Assembly (NCBI GenBank): GCA_002786065.1
Contig: NHNY01000028.1
Location: forward strand, 1 to 64,000
DNA: 64,000 nt
From: Microcyclospora pomicola
Taxonomy: Eukaryota; Ascomycota; Dothideomycetes; Capnodiales
Direction: 5' to 3'
Under the pieces are notes generated by a model. That model did not search any database. It saw only the letters and a list, made by a program, of their open reading frames with translations, and was not told the DNA's origin. Below, piece by piece: positions 42,401-53,591 of the stretch. Each line of letters opens with the position of its first letter. The first letter of the stretch is position 1. Made by a program: the position numbers and the translations under genes.

Positions 42401-43963
42401 CTATATCTTCGGACTCTTCTCCAACTCCGAATAATAATTTAGCAATTCCTTCTCATACACCCCTAAGTCATCCTCCGTCAACTGGAGCCCGTCGAAACGT
42501 TTATCTCTGCCACAATAGCGCCAGACCGCATGTCCAGCCTCGTCGCCTTTCTCGACGAGCTCATAGTCCACCATGGCCTTCGGGTGGTACGCGACCATCC
42601 GATCCTTCATGTTTAACCCGCCGGTGCTCTCGCGTGAGCGCACCGCGTAATGGACATGTTCGTGTGTATTCTGCAGGATTTGTGTTGGCGATGGACGATC
42701 TGCTTGGCGGTCGTACCGATGATAGCGACCTGGGGTACGCGTGCGTGTCCCAAGCAAGAGGGCAAGACCGGAAGCGGAATTGCGCAGTTGCGACGCTGCC
42801 CACTGAAAGCCTCGTAACGGTGCTTGCTCGCTGCGCAAGACTTCTTGCTCCAGATCGAATTGCTTGCGGAGATAGTCCGTGTCGAATTCGATGAACTCCC
42901 GTAACTGCGACATCATCCACGCTAAGGTAATGGTGCTTAGCCCGGAGTCCTGATAGCCACCGCCAACACCTGAGTGGACGCCAGGAAACCAAGTCTGCTT
43001 CAGAATCGTCGTGAGGTCATCAGGTCGTTCCCAGACGGCAGGATAGTATGCAGCGCGGTGCTCATCCAGCGCGAGCGCCTGATATGCGTGCTTGATAGCA
43101 CTGCTAAGAGCAGTGTCGAAGAAACGGTAGGGCCGGATGTGCCACGGAAGGCCTAAGCGATCCAGAAATGGGTTGAGTGGTATCCCCAGAGCTCCGACGG
43201 TCTCCCAGACACCTACTGCTTGAATCGATACATCTTCCGATATAGCATAACCGATTCGCCTTAGCTCCGCTTTATATGTCGATGTCCAGGTCTTGATATC
43301 CGCCGCATCGATACTGATTGAGAACGACGGATCATCCTGCATCAACGACGATGTATAGTGCGGTCTGCCCGAAGACTCCCAGTCATGGAAAATGGGAAGA
43401 AAGTGGTCCAGCCCGTCTCTCGTCAACAGTCCAAAATCTCCAATCAGACCCGCCACCGACCGAGCGGTATAGGCACCTCTCGAAAAGCCAATCAGGTAGA
43501 TCTCATCGCCTGGCACATAGTTCATCGCAATGAAAGAATATGCCTCGCGCACATTCTCCGCCAAACCCTGTCCGATGGCGCCGGAGATCGCGCGCGACAA
43601 GAACCCGCCATCCGTTCCCACTCCAGCTTGATAGTACACTATCTGTGGACGCTGATCGCGGTCGACAGGCTTGATGGCACGGCTGATGCGCGTCACATTG
43701 GTCGGTGTCTGTTCGACCGGATTTGGCGTCGGAAAGAAGAACGACCAGGGCAGTAGCGATGAGCCTGTCATGATACTTGACGCCGAGTTCTTCCATGTCC
43801 CGTCACAGCACACAATCAGCTTTTTGGGACGTGGGAGCACATCCTTCTTATCACCGGTATGTGGTGCTTGCATAGCCATGGTATTGATCACTCTGTAAGA
43901 ATGGCACCTCGCTGCTTGGGACCGAGACACAGCTCGCAGAGTCCTAGGCTGAATGACTTTCAT
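42401..43963 (-). CDS. DUF2235 alpha/beta-hydrolase
   Basis: One exon, 520 residues. DUF2235 proteins are alpha/beta-hydrolases related to bacterial Tle1 phospholipase effectors; fungal members are mostly uncharacterised. The opening motif KKLIVCCDGTWKN is a family hallmark. The nucleophile elbow is GFSRGAYTARS, with Ser at about 170. Later parts include VQAVGVWETVGALGIP-like spacing (the Asp/Glu region) and WFPGVHSGVGGGY, which supplies the likely catalytic His. The first ~30 residues are basic and could be a mitochondrial targeting signal; the internal Met at about 29 is an alternative start. A 30-residue hydrophobic insert (SSLLPWSFFFPTP) lies near residue 70. Substrate unknown. Confidence 0.9.
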   Translation of the reverse strand: MKVIQPRTLRAVSRSQAARCHSYRVINTMAMQAPHTGDKKDVLPRPKKLIVCCDGTWKNSASSIMTGSSLLPWSFFFPTPNPVEQTPTNVTRISRAIKPVDRDQRPQIVYYQAGVGTDGGFLSRAISGAIGQGLAENVREAYSFIAMNYVPGDEIYLIGFSRGAYTARSVAGLIGDFGLLTRDGLDHFLPIFHDWESSGRPHYTSSLMQDDPSFSISIDAADIKTWTSTYKAELRRIGYAISEDVSIQAVGVWETVGALGIPLNPFLDRLGLPWHIRPYRFFDTALSSAIKHAYQALALDEHRAAYYPAVWERPDDLTTILKQTWFPGVHSGVGGGYQDSGLSTITLAWMMSQLREFIEFDTDYLRKQFDLEQEVLRSEQAPLRGFQWAASQLRNSASGLALLLGTRTRTPGRYHRYDRQADRPSPTQILQNTHEHVHYAVRSRESTGGLNMKDRMVAYHPKAMVDYELVEKGDEAGHAVWRYCGRDKRFDGLQLTEDDLGVYEKELLNYYSELEKSPKI

Positions 43964-44867
43964 CGCCTCTCATGTTTCCCACCACGTACTTGATGCCCAT
44001 GTTCTTACAACGGGCGCGTATGCATCGTATGCCGTTCATTGCGCTACCGACAAGGGGCACCAGTCAGCCGGCCGTTGCCCCCACGTGCATTCAACATGCA
44101 TCGATCATGTTTATGGCGGCTACGTCTGCAGTGGTCTCGTATAGAGTATGCGTGGTGACCATTCGACAACAGACGTCATGTCCTCGGCACAACGGCACTC
44201 GCGCGTGTCTCTGGCGCTCCGTGCCATGCTAACACTAAGGTACATGAGGTACCTACTCTACACGCCTTTCACTGGTGTTCTTTTCGACCTCCACCTTGCC
44301 AAGCTTGTACCATGAAAGACAAACAGTCATGTGTATAGCTGATGTTCCTTCCGATAATTACAGCATGTGGCCGTTTTGTCACCTGTTCTGATCTGTCAAG
44401 CACAATGTGATCCCACATTCCGTTGATTCGATAGGGCGCTGGGCTATCAGCCACGATACATGCATCTGCCTTAATGGCAGACAATCTGGGTGGAACCACT
44501 CTTCGATCTGTACGGCGCACTGATGAGATCTGAAGTCGGGCAGTTCGTGCAAGATTGGGTAGAGTGGCTGCGTGGTGACAAAGATGTGAAGCAGGAGGAC
44601 GGGGATACAACCGACAGCTGGAAGAGCTTTTCGTGTAGTCACACTCGAAGGCTTATAAGTTTACCTGTGATCATTCGAGATTAGCGTAGTGGTGTTTATG
44701 CAAATGCTACCATCGCTACCCCGGTGATATCGACTTCTGTGCTCAATTTCAATTCCCTGCCAGGCCTCATGGATGTACATGCAGGTCTCCTCCCCCGAGT
44801 TGCGCCTTGTAATGCTCTTCAGCCCTATGGTCAACGTCGCTATATATTGCCCGGGTACATTCGCTTC
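43964..44867. other. Intergenic, no gene seen
   Basis: 904 bp between the DUF2235 start and the karyopherin stop, both minus. Short frames only on both strands. No repeat recognised. Confidence 0.6.
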
Positions 44868-47800
44868 CTAACCGAAGAAAGCTTGCACTGTACGCTGCGT
44901 CTCAGGCGACAAGCTGGCAAGTAGCTGGTTGGCATCGAGACCGGCTGTCGTTACCAACTTTCTTGCAGCGCCGACGATGCGCTGTGCCATCACGCCTTGC
45001 AGAGTCTCGGCCTCCAGCGCTTGAGCGACGAATACAAAGCAGCGCTGTGCTTGCGACATGACAGCGGGATGATTTCTACGTCCAAAGTTAGTCAACATTT
45101 CGATCTGTTATGGGTCTCTTTTATCTGTCACTTACTGGTCAATAAGCTCAGCAAGGAAAGCGTAAGCATAGGGAGCGGCCTCCTCATCGTTAGTCACCGG
45201 AAGCGTGTCTATCCAAGCTGCTGCCACTTCTTGTGCGTTTGGAACCTTGCTGCTGTTGAATCGCAACACTTTGGCAATACTCGCGCATGCGTTCTCCGTG
45301 GCAAATGCGTCATCATCGCCTCGTGCGTTTGGTCTTTGTGTGACCTGGAAGAGTATTGGTAGACTACCAGCTGCAAACTCGGCCCACGCATCGCCGCCCT
45401 TCTGTGCAGCGACACCAACACCATAGCAAGCAGCTTGTCTGTTCGCCGGGGCGTCATCCCGCATTCCATCGATGAGTGGTTGGATGATATGTGTGTGATA
45501 GTGCCAAGAAGCTGGGCCGCAGAATTCGAGAACGTCGTCTAGAATGCACAGTGCCCACTGTCGCTGAGTCTCGTCCGGATTCGTCACGAACAAGTCGTAG
45601 TAGTTGAGCAACGACTCCCAGTGTGGCAAGAAAGATTGACCCTGTTGCTTGAACACAGTATGGAATGCCTTGTTCATGTCCGAGAGCAGAGTCTGATCAT
45701 CTTCGATGGCAAATTGCGTATCTTCGTCAAGGTCGTCACCATCCTCACGTTCCTTTGCTTCTTCGGCACGGGCATGCACACGCTTCTGATAATCCTTGAG
45801 CACAGACTCCACAGATTTGATGTACGTCGCCATCTGCGGATTGGAGAGACAATCCTTGCCGGTGACTTCCACGGACTCATAGAAACATTGGTACATCTCC
45901 GCAAGGGTCTCAATGGCTGGCTCAGTTTCGAGAACTTCGAGCACCTTCTCCACAGTCATTTTCCACAATGCGCTGTATTCCTCAGACCCGATACCGAACT
46001 GAGCTTTGAAGGATGCGAGCAGTTGTGGCACTGCTTTGGCAGCGGCGACCCGGACCGGATCATGGAAAAAGAACGCGAGACCAGGCAGTGCGACCTTCTC
46101 CATGATCTCGGCGACAAATCTCGAGAATCCAGCTTCGAGGTTTTGAGCGTAGACAGTGATCAGCTCGATGGCCATGAACTTGTCATCAAGCGTGCTCGTC
46201 TTGATTCCGATGTACTTTCCCTTCAACGGCACCAGCTCCCAGCCTTCTTCTTGCTCGATCTGAGCGACATTCTCTTCGTCATCGAGGAGTTGGATGTCAG
46301 CTTTCGCTTGTGCAAGTTTCATCAGAGGTGGCATGACAGCGTCAAGGAAAGGTACGAAATCGGCACCTAGAACGCGACACATGCGGCCCCAGCAGTGGAG
46401 CAGATAATTCTCTTGAGGATCGTCATCATCCACAATGCCTGACTGTACTGTTCCCAGCACATTCACCAGTGTCAGAGCATCTTGACCCATGCGTTCCTTA
46501 CCGACGGCCAAGGCGATGAGCGTAGCACACTCCATCGCTTTGGCGCGTAGTAGCCTGAGCTCGCGATCGTTCGGTTGCTGCAGAACATTGAAGAGGAGCG
46601 GCATTAGCTGGTCGTACCACCTTCCAAAGGTGCTTTCGGCCGAGTCCGCGACTGTCGCAATGGTTGAGAGCGCTTGCTCCTGAACGAAACGCTTCTCATT
46701 CTGAAGCAGACGCATCAGGTGCTCCAAGAGGTTGTCCAGGTACGGCTCGAGTGTCTCCTTCTCCGCCTCTTCGCAGAAATTGACAAGCGCAGCAGCAGCA
46801 TGGGATTGCACTCGAGGCTCTTGTGCAGCTAATACTGGAATGAGCGCAGGCAGCACGACCTGATGATATTTCTCCTGCATCGTGCCTTTGAAGTCAGTGC
46901 TCATCTGTCCGACTGCATTGCAACCTGCCCATCGCACACGTGGATGTGGGTCTTGTAGGGCCGGAATCACAAGATCTAGCACCTTGTCAAGCTCTCCCTC
47001 CATCAGCTCCTGACATCCTTCTGAGATAGCGGAGATAGCCATGAGCGCAGCGTGTCGGTCTCGCCACGAGCCTGAGGCAATCATACGTGGAAGCCAGGTG
47101 AATGTTGGGGGAAGGATGATGTTCCCACCAAGCTTATTCGCGAGTCGGTCCATGGTCTGCTCACCAGCAACGTGGTTGGAGTCACTCTCATCGAAATCCA
47201 TGTCTTCTTGTGCGTTCCACTCCGATGCGTCGTCATCATCTATCCCTACGTCGGTCATCAGGGATAAACATTGCGTGACCATGTCGTTTGTGTAGTTCGG
47301 ATCTTTTTTGCACATAGTAGCGTTGTAATCGGCAAAGGTAGCCATGAGCTCGAGTGCATTCTGACGCGCCTGATCGTCGAGCTCCTTGTCCTGTACCATG
47401 CTAATGCATAGCTGGACCAAGTCACCGAACACGCTTTTGAACATCTTCGAAGCGACCTCGGCAAGCTCGATCACAGCCATCAAAGCCTTGGTGAGAAGAT
47501 CCGAGTCTCGGGACTCCTTCAATGGAATCAGGGTATTTAGAATGTCCGGAATCAGGGCGTAATATTTCGGCTGAGCTTTCTTCTGTAAGGACTGGAAGAA
47601 GGAGGAGAAGGCGCCCATGGTGGCAAGTCGGACCGTGGAGTCGTCGTCCCGTATGCCTCGTTGGAAGACACTCAGAACAATGTCTTCGTGCTGTTTCTCA
47701 ATTATGCCAGGGGTGGTCTCCAGAATACGAAATGCCGACTCCCGCATGCCGGCATCTGCTGCCTGACTTGCGGCGAACAATGCGTTCAACAACTCGGGCC

Positions 47801-48293
47801 AGGTGTCCCGCGAGCCATCTGGATTCGGCACCGTTTCGTCTGTGTATTGCCTAGCTATCTCAGCCACAGCATCCGCGATCTTGTTCCTGACTGGCGCCTT
47901 CGCCTCGCTGGCGTGGCATTGAAGCAGCTTCGAGCGAATTTCGGTACGCTGACCATGATTGAGTTGAAGGAACGTCTCTTTCTGCTCGCCACTCTGTGCA
48001 TCCTTCGAGGTCCGAGTTGCGATTCGTCTGAACAGCACTGCTGCGAATGATCGAGTCTAGGTCTTGTCAATATGCAATCCTCCTTTGTCCAGGACCTGTT
48101 CCAAACCTACACCCTCATCTTGCGCTCCCTGCATTTGCTCGGCCAATCCCATCAAAAGCATGTCTGGTCTTTGATTCGTCCATTCTGTATTGAGCTGCTC
48201 TTCGGCAGCAGTTCTTGCTGCGTTATCGGTGGATTGTAGGCCTTGCAAAAGCTGTGCAAGTGCTGCGTGCACCTCTGCTGGAAGGATAGACAT
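44868..48293 (-). CDS. PSE1: Importin beta, Kap121/Pse1 (RanBP5) type
   Basis: Three exons, 48111-48293, 45136-48056 and 44868-45075; 1103 residues, close to yeast Pse1. It carries cargo such as ribosomal proteins and transcription factors into the nucleus under RanGTP control. The N-terminus (PAEVHAALAQLLQGLQS, EEQLNTEW, RPDMLLMGLAEQM) is the Kap121 form of the importin-beta N-terminal domain. The rest is HEAT repeats, for example PHPRVRWAGCNAVGQMSTDF. An acidic insert (about 325-345 and again near 865-880) probably contributes to cargo release. The last exon encodes the final ~69 residues ending QAFFG. It is one of the largest genes in the window. Confidence 0.96.
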
Positions 48294-48953
48294 GGTGTAT
48301 TCGACTATCGAGGGAGTGGTGCAGGGGACCGGTCACTGCTGTGGTGAATGTTGCCCGCGACGCCCGCTGAATCGTGAGGCGGGAGATTTATTTGTCGCCG
48401 TCGCGATCCAAGGTGGGACTTGATGCACCTACAGATCTGCGACAGGTCTGCAGTACGTTTAGATAAAGGAGAAGTGGGATCGATTGCCGTCGGAAAGTGA
48501 ACAAACAGCTCAAAAGAATCCTAGGCAGCACGGCTGAGAAAGACTGCCATCGTGGAAATAGATTTGTTTCACGCGTTGTGGTGGGCTGCCTCGACATCCA
48601 ACCAGAAATGCTCAGGGTCCAGACCACAGAATCACATGCTTCCAGCGTCAAACCAGTAATCATTCCTTACACCAAGAATTCCCTTACCAAGATTACGGAG
48701 GGACCTACACAGGTATGATGACTGGATCAATGTACTGCATGGTGTTATCACTGTGTTGTTAGCGAGTTAATACAGAAAATTTCGGATCACCGCGCAATGT
48801 ATGCTGTTATGGGTTTTCAGACTACGGAAGTATGGTATGGTAAGACATTAACAGGGGAAACCAAGAGATATAATGGTGTTAGTCGAGTCGCTATCAACGA
48901 CATGAATCGAGCATGTGGGTATCCTGCCGTTCGGTGATGCCCCCTCACGCTAT
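48294..48953. other. Intergenic, no gene seen
   Basis: 660 bp between the karyopherin start and the CBS-PB1 gene stop, both minus. It is taken as promoter and 3' region. No feature recognised. Confidence 0.6.
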
Positions 48954-51078
48954 CTAACGGCTTGAAGCTCTTCCGATTGTGAAGGTGACAATGATTACCA
49001 CTGCAAGCACGCCAATCGCTCCAGGAAGCAGCATCTCATTCGGCACGCCCTGGATGATCTGCTCTTGCTGCTTAGATTGAGGTGCAGTGACCCGACGTTC
49101 TCTGCGACGTTGAGAAACACTTGCAGACACTTCTTCTTCGTCCTCGTCCTCGTCCTGCTCATATCGTTTGCGTGACCGAATCTGGGTTTCTGACGGAGTA
49201 TGCGGAGGCGGAAGAACTGGCTGAGGATCGACAGTGGCAGCCATGGCGGGTGTCTCGGGGTCGTGGACAAAGAGGTCAACCTTGTCCTTACGTCCTTGGC
49301 GAGCTAAGGTGATCGCCTCAAGCAGATCATGATCAGTCGTGATGGACACGGTATCGCCTTCGTTGTCCATATAACTCAGCGCGAACCCAGTGTGGCTGAG
49401 TTTGTCATCTTCGAATGTTGGTGCACCACCAATGCCATCGGCTTCACTGCCAAGCTTCTCCACGACAACGGTGATGAAGTGAGCTAGGCCCTGAGAGGCA
49501 ACTACCTGCAAGCGATGCACACGACCTCCTGGAGCCTTGAACTTGAAAGGAAACGGGGTATCTTCGACGGATCCACCAAGCGCCGAGTGCTCATCGATAT
49601 CGGGCATACCATTATGCGACGCCGAGTCGGTGGGAAGTACACTGTCCAAACGATCCGCCAGGTTGGGCCGGTGACCGTTCTCTGGCGACATCATGGATGA
49701 TCGGTGGTCGGGTGTTAATGGAGCATGGCTACCGCCCTCACCGGACATCATGGACTCAGTCTCGGCATCCATGGACATCCAGAACTTGTTCCATGCTGGT
49801 CCCTCGCTGTCGCTCGTTGACATACTATTGATCTATGAAGCCGTCAGCGAAACGAAGGCACGCAATCGTCTCCAATAAACTTACTTGGTCCAGGGTAGCG
49901 TAGGTCAACTTCAGAACGTCCACCATACCGACGATCTCATCGTTCTCTTTGTTCATCACTGGGAGATTGAGGTAGTGGCCGTCATGCATTTTTCTCAATG
50001 CTTGCTGAATGCTCATGTCGATGGGCGCGAAATCGGGATGGGGTGTCATGACGCGGATCACGCTGCAGTTGCCCGGGTCGAGTCCCGCAGCGATCACTCG
50101 AAGAACAACATCTTTAGAAGTGAAGATGCCAGTGATTTGACCTTGATCTTGAACCAAAACAGCAGTGGTGTGATTCTCCTTCATGAGCTGGGCTGCTTCT
50201 TTCACACTTGTGCGTACTGAGACAGTAGTCGGTGGCAGACCATTGAGAACAGACTCCAGTGTGGGACCAGACATGCGATGCCTTACGGCTTCAACGTATT
50301 GGATGATCTGTTGCGGCTGACTTGATCCAAGCTCGGCTTGTACACCCTCTAGAGCGTCATATAGCTTCTTGGAGGAGCTGTATGCACGCTCCAACTTTTC
50401 CATCGCATCGTAGAAGCACTTTGTGATATCTAGAATACCCGAAATATCGTGATTCTCGTCCATGACCGGCAAATGACGGAACCCTTTCCTGACCATGAGG
50501 TCTAATGCATCGGTTGCACTGGTGTCGGTCTTCGCACACAAAGGATTCTTGGTCATGATCTCGGCGATCGTGACTTTGTCGGCCTTGAGACCTTGGCCTA
50601 CAACCCGGAACGCCAAATCTTTTGCCGTGAAGATACCTGCAATCCGATCATCATCGTCTGTGACCAAAACACAATCCTCGCGCTTCGCTGCCATCAACTG
50701 GGCAGCCTCGGTGACAGTAGTATTTGGCTTGATCTGTAGAGCCTGGTTGGGACGGAGTGCGAGGACGGAACCTGGAGGGGCCTTTCGAGTTTGGCGAGCA
50801 CGGCCAGCTGGGCCACGCTTCTTACTGAGATCCTTCTCAATCTTGCTGCGGATGGCCTTGACGATTTCTCAGCATATGCACCTATCCAAGCAAGCATGAA
50901 CAAAACCAACCTCATCACGCTTCGACTGTTTCGCCCTGCTGGCGCTGTACGAAGCAGCGCTCTCGCCAGCATTAGCTTCGGTGGCCTTGGGTCGTGGTTG
51001 AGGGATGTTCGAGGGGCTATCGGAGAATGCACTCTGTGCGCGTTTCGGGGTACCACGAAAGGTGCCGGTGGTAGACAT
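48954..51078 (-). CDS. CBS- and PB1-domain protein with C-terminal membrane anchor
   Basis: Three exons, 50911-51078, 49885-50856 and 48954-49832; 672 residues. After a disordered, basic start (about 1-75) come four CBS motifs in two Bateman modules (about 95-220 and 260-375). Examples are TEAAQLMAAKREDCVLV, GIFTAKDLAFRVV, GIFTSKDVVLRVI and NDEIVGMVDVLKL. The PB1 domain (about 455-545) opens FPFKFKAPGGRVHRL and contains DNEGDTVSITTDHDL. A single hydrophobic helix at the very end (LLPGAIGVLAVVIIVTFTI) marks a tail-anchored protein. CBS modules bind adenine nucleotides; PB1 mediates pairing. It matches the Mug70-like fungal group. The first acceptor is AAG, chosen by phase. It could sense energy state at an organelle surface (inference). 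Confidence 0.88.
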
Positions 51079-51443
51079 GATGGCTGATGCTTTTTCTCTC
51101 GCAATATAGTTGATTGACTGTGCTGCCCACCTGCAGTTCTCCGAGGATCGCCCAAGAGCAGGGATGGTTTGTCTGTGTACATATAGCCAGGAAGCTTTCG
51201 AGTGTACGACCGCGGAAACACCCGAACGCCGAAGTAAACAAGAGCTACAGCGACCCGCATGCGGGAGGTCGCGTCTTCGGCTAACCTGCCATTATTATCA
51301 TCTGCTTCCGTTCTACTGCCAAGCCCACTCTCGCGAATTTGGCGACACTTTGGTTGGACACCGTCGAAGACTACATCTCGCACCTTTGAACGACAACACA
51401 GCAGGTTCTGAGAGCTTGCTGAATCACACATAACACCGCAAAT
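51079..51443. promoter_or_regulatory. Divergent promoter region, CBS-PB1 / eS26
   Basis: 365 bp between divergent start codons, including the promoter of a ribosomal protein gene. No ribosomal-protein box could be assigned with confidence. Confidence 0.5.
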
Positions 51444-52055
51444 ATGGTCAAGAAGCGAGCGTCCAAGTACGAAGCCCCCGGAATCTGATCTCAAGCGGAG
51501 GAGAGAATTGCAATGTGCAAGATGATGCTAACGCATGGTTCACAGCGGACGTAACAAGAAGGGCCGTGGTCACGTAAAGCCGATCAGATGCTCAAACTGC
51601 TCGCGATGCACACCCAAAGACAAGGCAATCAAGAGATTCACGATCCGCAACATGGTCGAGTCCGCCGCTATTCGTATGTCGCACCTTCCCACGAGAACCC
51701 ATCAACCGCGAGGAGCGATACCTACCGCTTGAGTGGAAGAACATGGATTTGGGCTGCCGAGCTGTGGGCTGATAAATACCAACAGGTGACATTTCCGATG
51801 CCTCCGTCTTCGCCGAATACGCCGTACCAAAGATGTACCTCAAGCTTCAATACTGCGTATCCTGCGCTATTCACGGCAAGATCGTTCGGTGCGTCGGAAG
51901 ACCAAGTTCAGTCCAACACAAACAGCGACTAACAAATGTGCAGTGTCCGTTCACGCGAGGGACGCCGCAACCGCGCTCCCCCACCGAGAGTCCGATACAA
52001 CAAGGATGGCAAGAAGGTCAACCCACAGCAGGCTATTTCTGGTCAGGCCAAGTAG
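51444..52055 (+). CDS. RPS26: 40S ribosomal protein eS26
   Basis: Four exons, 51444-51466 (23 nt), 51546-51673, 51786-51888 and 51944-52055; 121 residues. eS26 contacts mRNA near the exit channel of the small subunit. The spliced start [17 protein letters not shown] matches the family, then [17 protein letters not shown] with zinc-binding cysteines, VESAAIRDISDASV (across the second intron) and [19 protein letters not shown] with the second cysteine pair. The tail is basic, Pro/Arg-rich. Three introns in such a short gene are normal for fungal ribosomal protein genes. The last intron has an ideal GACTAAC branch site. Confidence 0.97.
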
Positions 52056-52347
52056 ACCGTTGCATGATATGGAGTTCGGCACCTTGGGATGGACGTTGTG
52101 ATGGAATGCGGAAGAGCTGGCATCGATCTGGGAAAGCCAACGAGCTATTGCTGAAACGCTGGCGCACCGGCAGCCGGGGAAAGGTGGCCTTCACCGCACT
52201 GTTGCAGATAGCAGCAAACAACTCTTACACCAATTCCCCATCCGTTACGTGGAACGATTTCAATCCTATGATACAAGTACATGATCTCCATGGCTAGTCA
52301 TTGCTCATTCTGCTGGAAAGCGTGTATGTCGCGCCAACCCGTGCAGC

Positions 52348-53177
52348 TCACTCCGCTCTTTTCTTCGCGTCACTTCCATCGGCAGAGGCGCCGGCCGGCT
52401 TCTTTTGCTGATCTTCACCGTTGTGCGCCTCAGCTTCCCAGTCCTCCTCGTTTTCATCCCAGTTGTCAAGCTCTTCAGTGACATCCGTGGTGATTTGAGG
52501 CCTTGCTTGCGTTGTAGCGCTGATTACCCCTGTCTCCTGCTGACCGAAACCGACTTCTCCCAGTTCCACATCTCGCTCAGCACCATCTCCCACGTCTTCT
52601 TCATCGCCTGGCACGATATCGTAGTGCTTGTTCTTACGTTTGCGTTCCAACATGCGCCGGTGATACCACGAACACCCGGCAAGTGCCAGCCCAGATCCTA
52701 CCACATTGGCCAGGATATCGTAAGGATCAAAAGAGCGACCATTAGGCAGCGCAGCTTGGGCAAGCTCGGATCCCACAGACAGTCCGGCAGTGCAGACAAG
52801 AAGTGTTAAGTGAATGAGCCGGCGACGAGGGAATTCCAAGATCCAGTAGAAGGTCGCCTGCAGTGATGCAGATTGTAAGCTACAGCAACGTACACAGATA
52901 CTGGCACAGTTTCTCGTAGCGAAGGTTGAAAGGGATGACTTACGGTCAGCAGGAAGAACGTGATGAAGTGCAAGCCTTTGTCGGATTGTCCATATTGAGG
53001 AAGTTTCTGCGTCGATAGTCCTAGGTACGCTGATGCCAGCAGCAGAAGACCAAATGCAGCTGTTGAAGCAGACTCGCTCTGGTTAGCTGATGGTCGTCTC
53101 TTGTCTCGGACAGCTCAGCTTGAGCCTGCGCGACACGTACCTGCAAAAGGTTGGCGGATCCGTAAGGAGGACATCAT
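52348..53177 (-). CDS. VanZ-like membrane protein
   Basis: Three exons, 53141-53177, 52944-53059 and 52348-52857; 220 residues. Four hydrophobic segments in the first ~120 residues carry VanZ-family motifs: SDKGLHFITFFLLTATFYW and SELAQAALPNGRSFDPYDIL with LANVVGSGLAL. VanZ of bacteria gives low-level teicoplanin resistance; fungal members are conserved but uncharacterised. The C-terminal ~95 residues are acidic and disordered and probably cytosolic. Two ATGs stand side by side at the start (53177 and 53174). The gene is convergent with eS26 (292 bp between stops) and divergent from Spt7. Confidence 0.85.
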
Positions 53178-53591
53178 CGAAACATTCTCTCGAGTTATGT
53201 AGGGATATTCACAAGTATTACTCGTTGTCGTCAAGTTTTGCCCTGCAACAGTGGTAGTAATTGAGCGCGTGAATGTATCTTAAAAGAGCGACAATGCATC
53301 TTCCTTCGTCATGGGACAACAACCAGACATCACCATCTCCAGGACTTTTGCAAGCACCACTTTGCCCGCCATCATTCGACCTCACGCCTAAGGAAGACAT
53401 CACGGCCATCGATCACGTCCGACCTACACGCTGTCGTCCATCAAATTCACGTCAGTATCGCATGCGCGCTTCGACGACGATCGCAACGAGGCCCATGATT
53501 GCGCCCTTTGCTGCCCGCCCAGCGCTGTCACCCGCTTGCATCTGCTGCGAGGGGACCTGACGCTGTTCACGTGCAGCATCACCCGCGGGCG
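53178..53591. promoter_or_regulatory. Divergent promoter region, VanZ-like / Spt7
   Basis: 414 bp between divergent starts. The Spt7 frame is open without an ATG for the last 93 bases, so a non-AUG start cannot be excluded. No motif assigned. Confidence 0.45.

Noticed and set aside
45621-46370. 249-codon frame opposite the karyopherin gene
   Set aside because: It is an antisense shadow of a strongly conserved gene and contains no domain.
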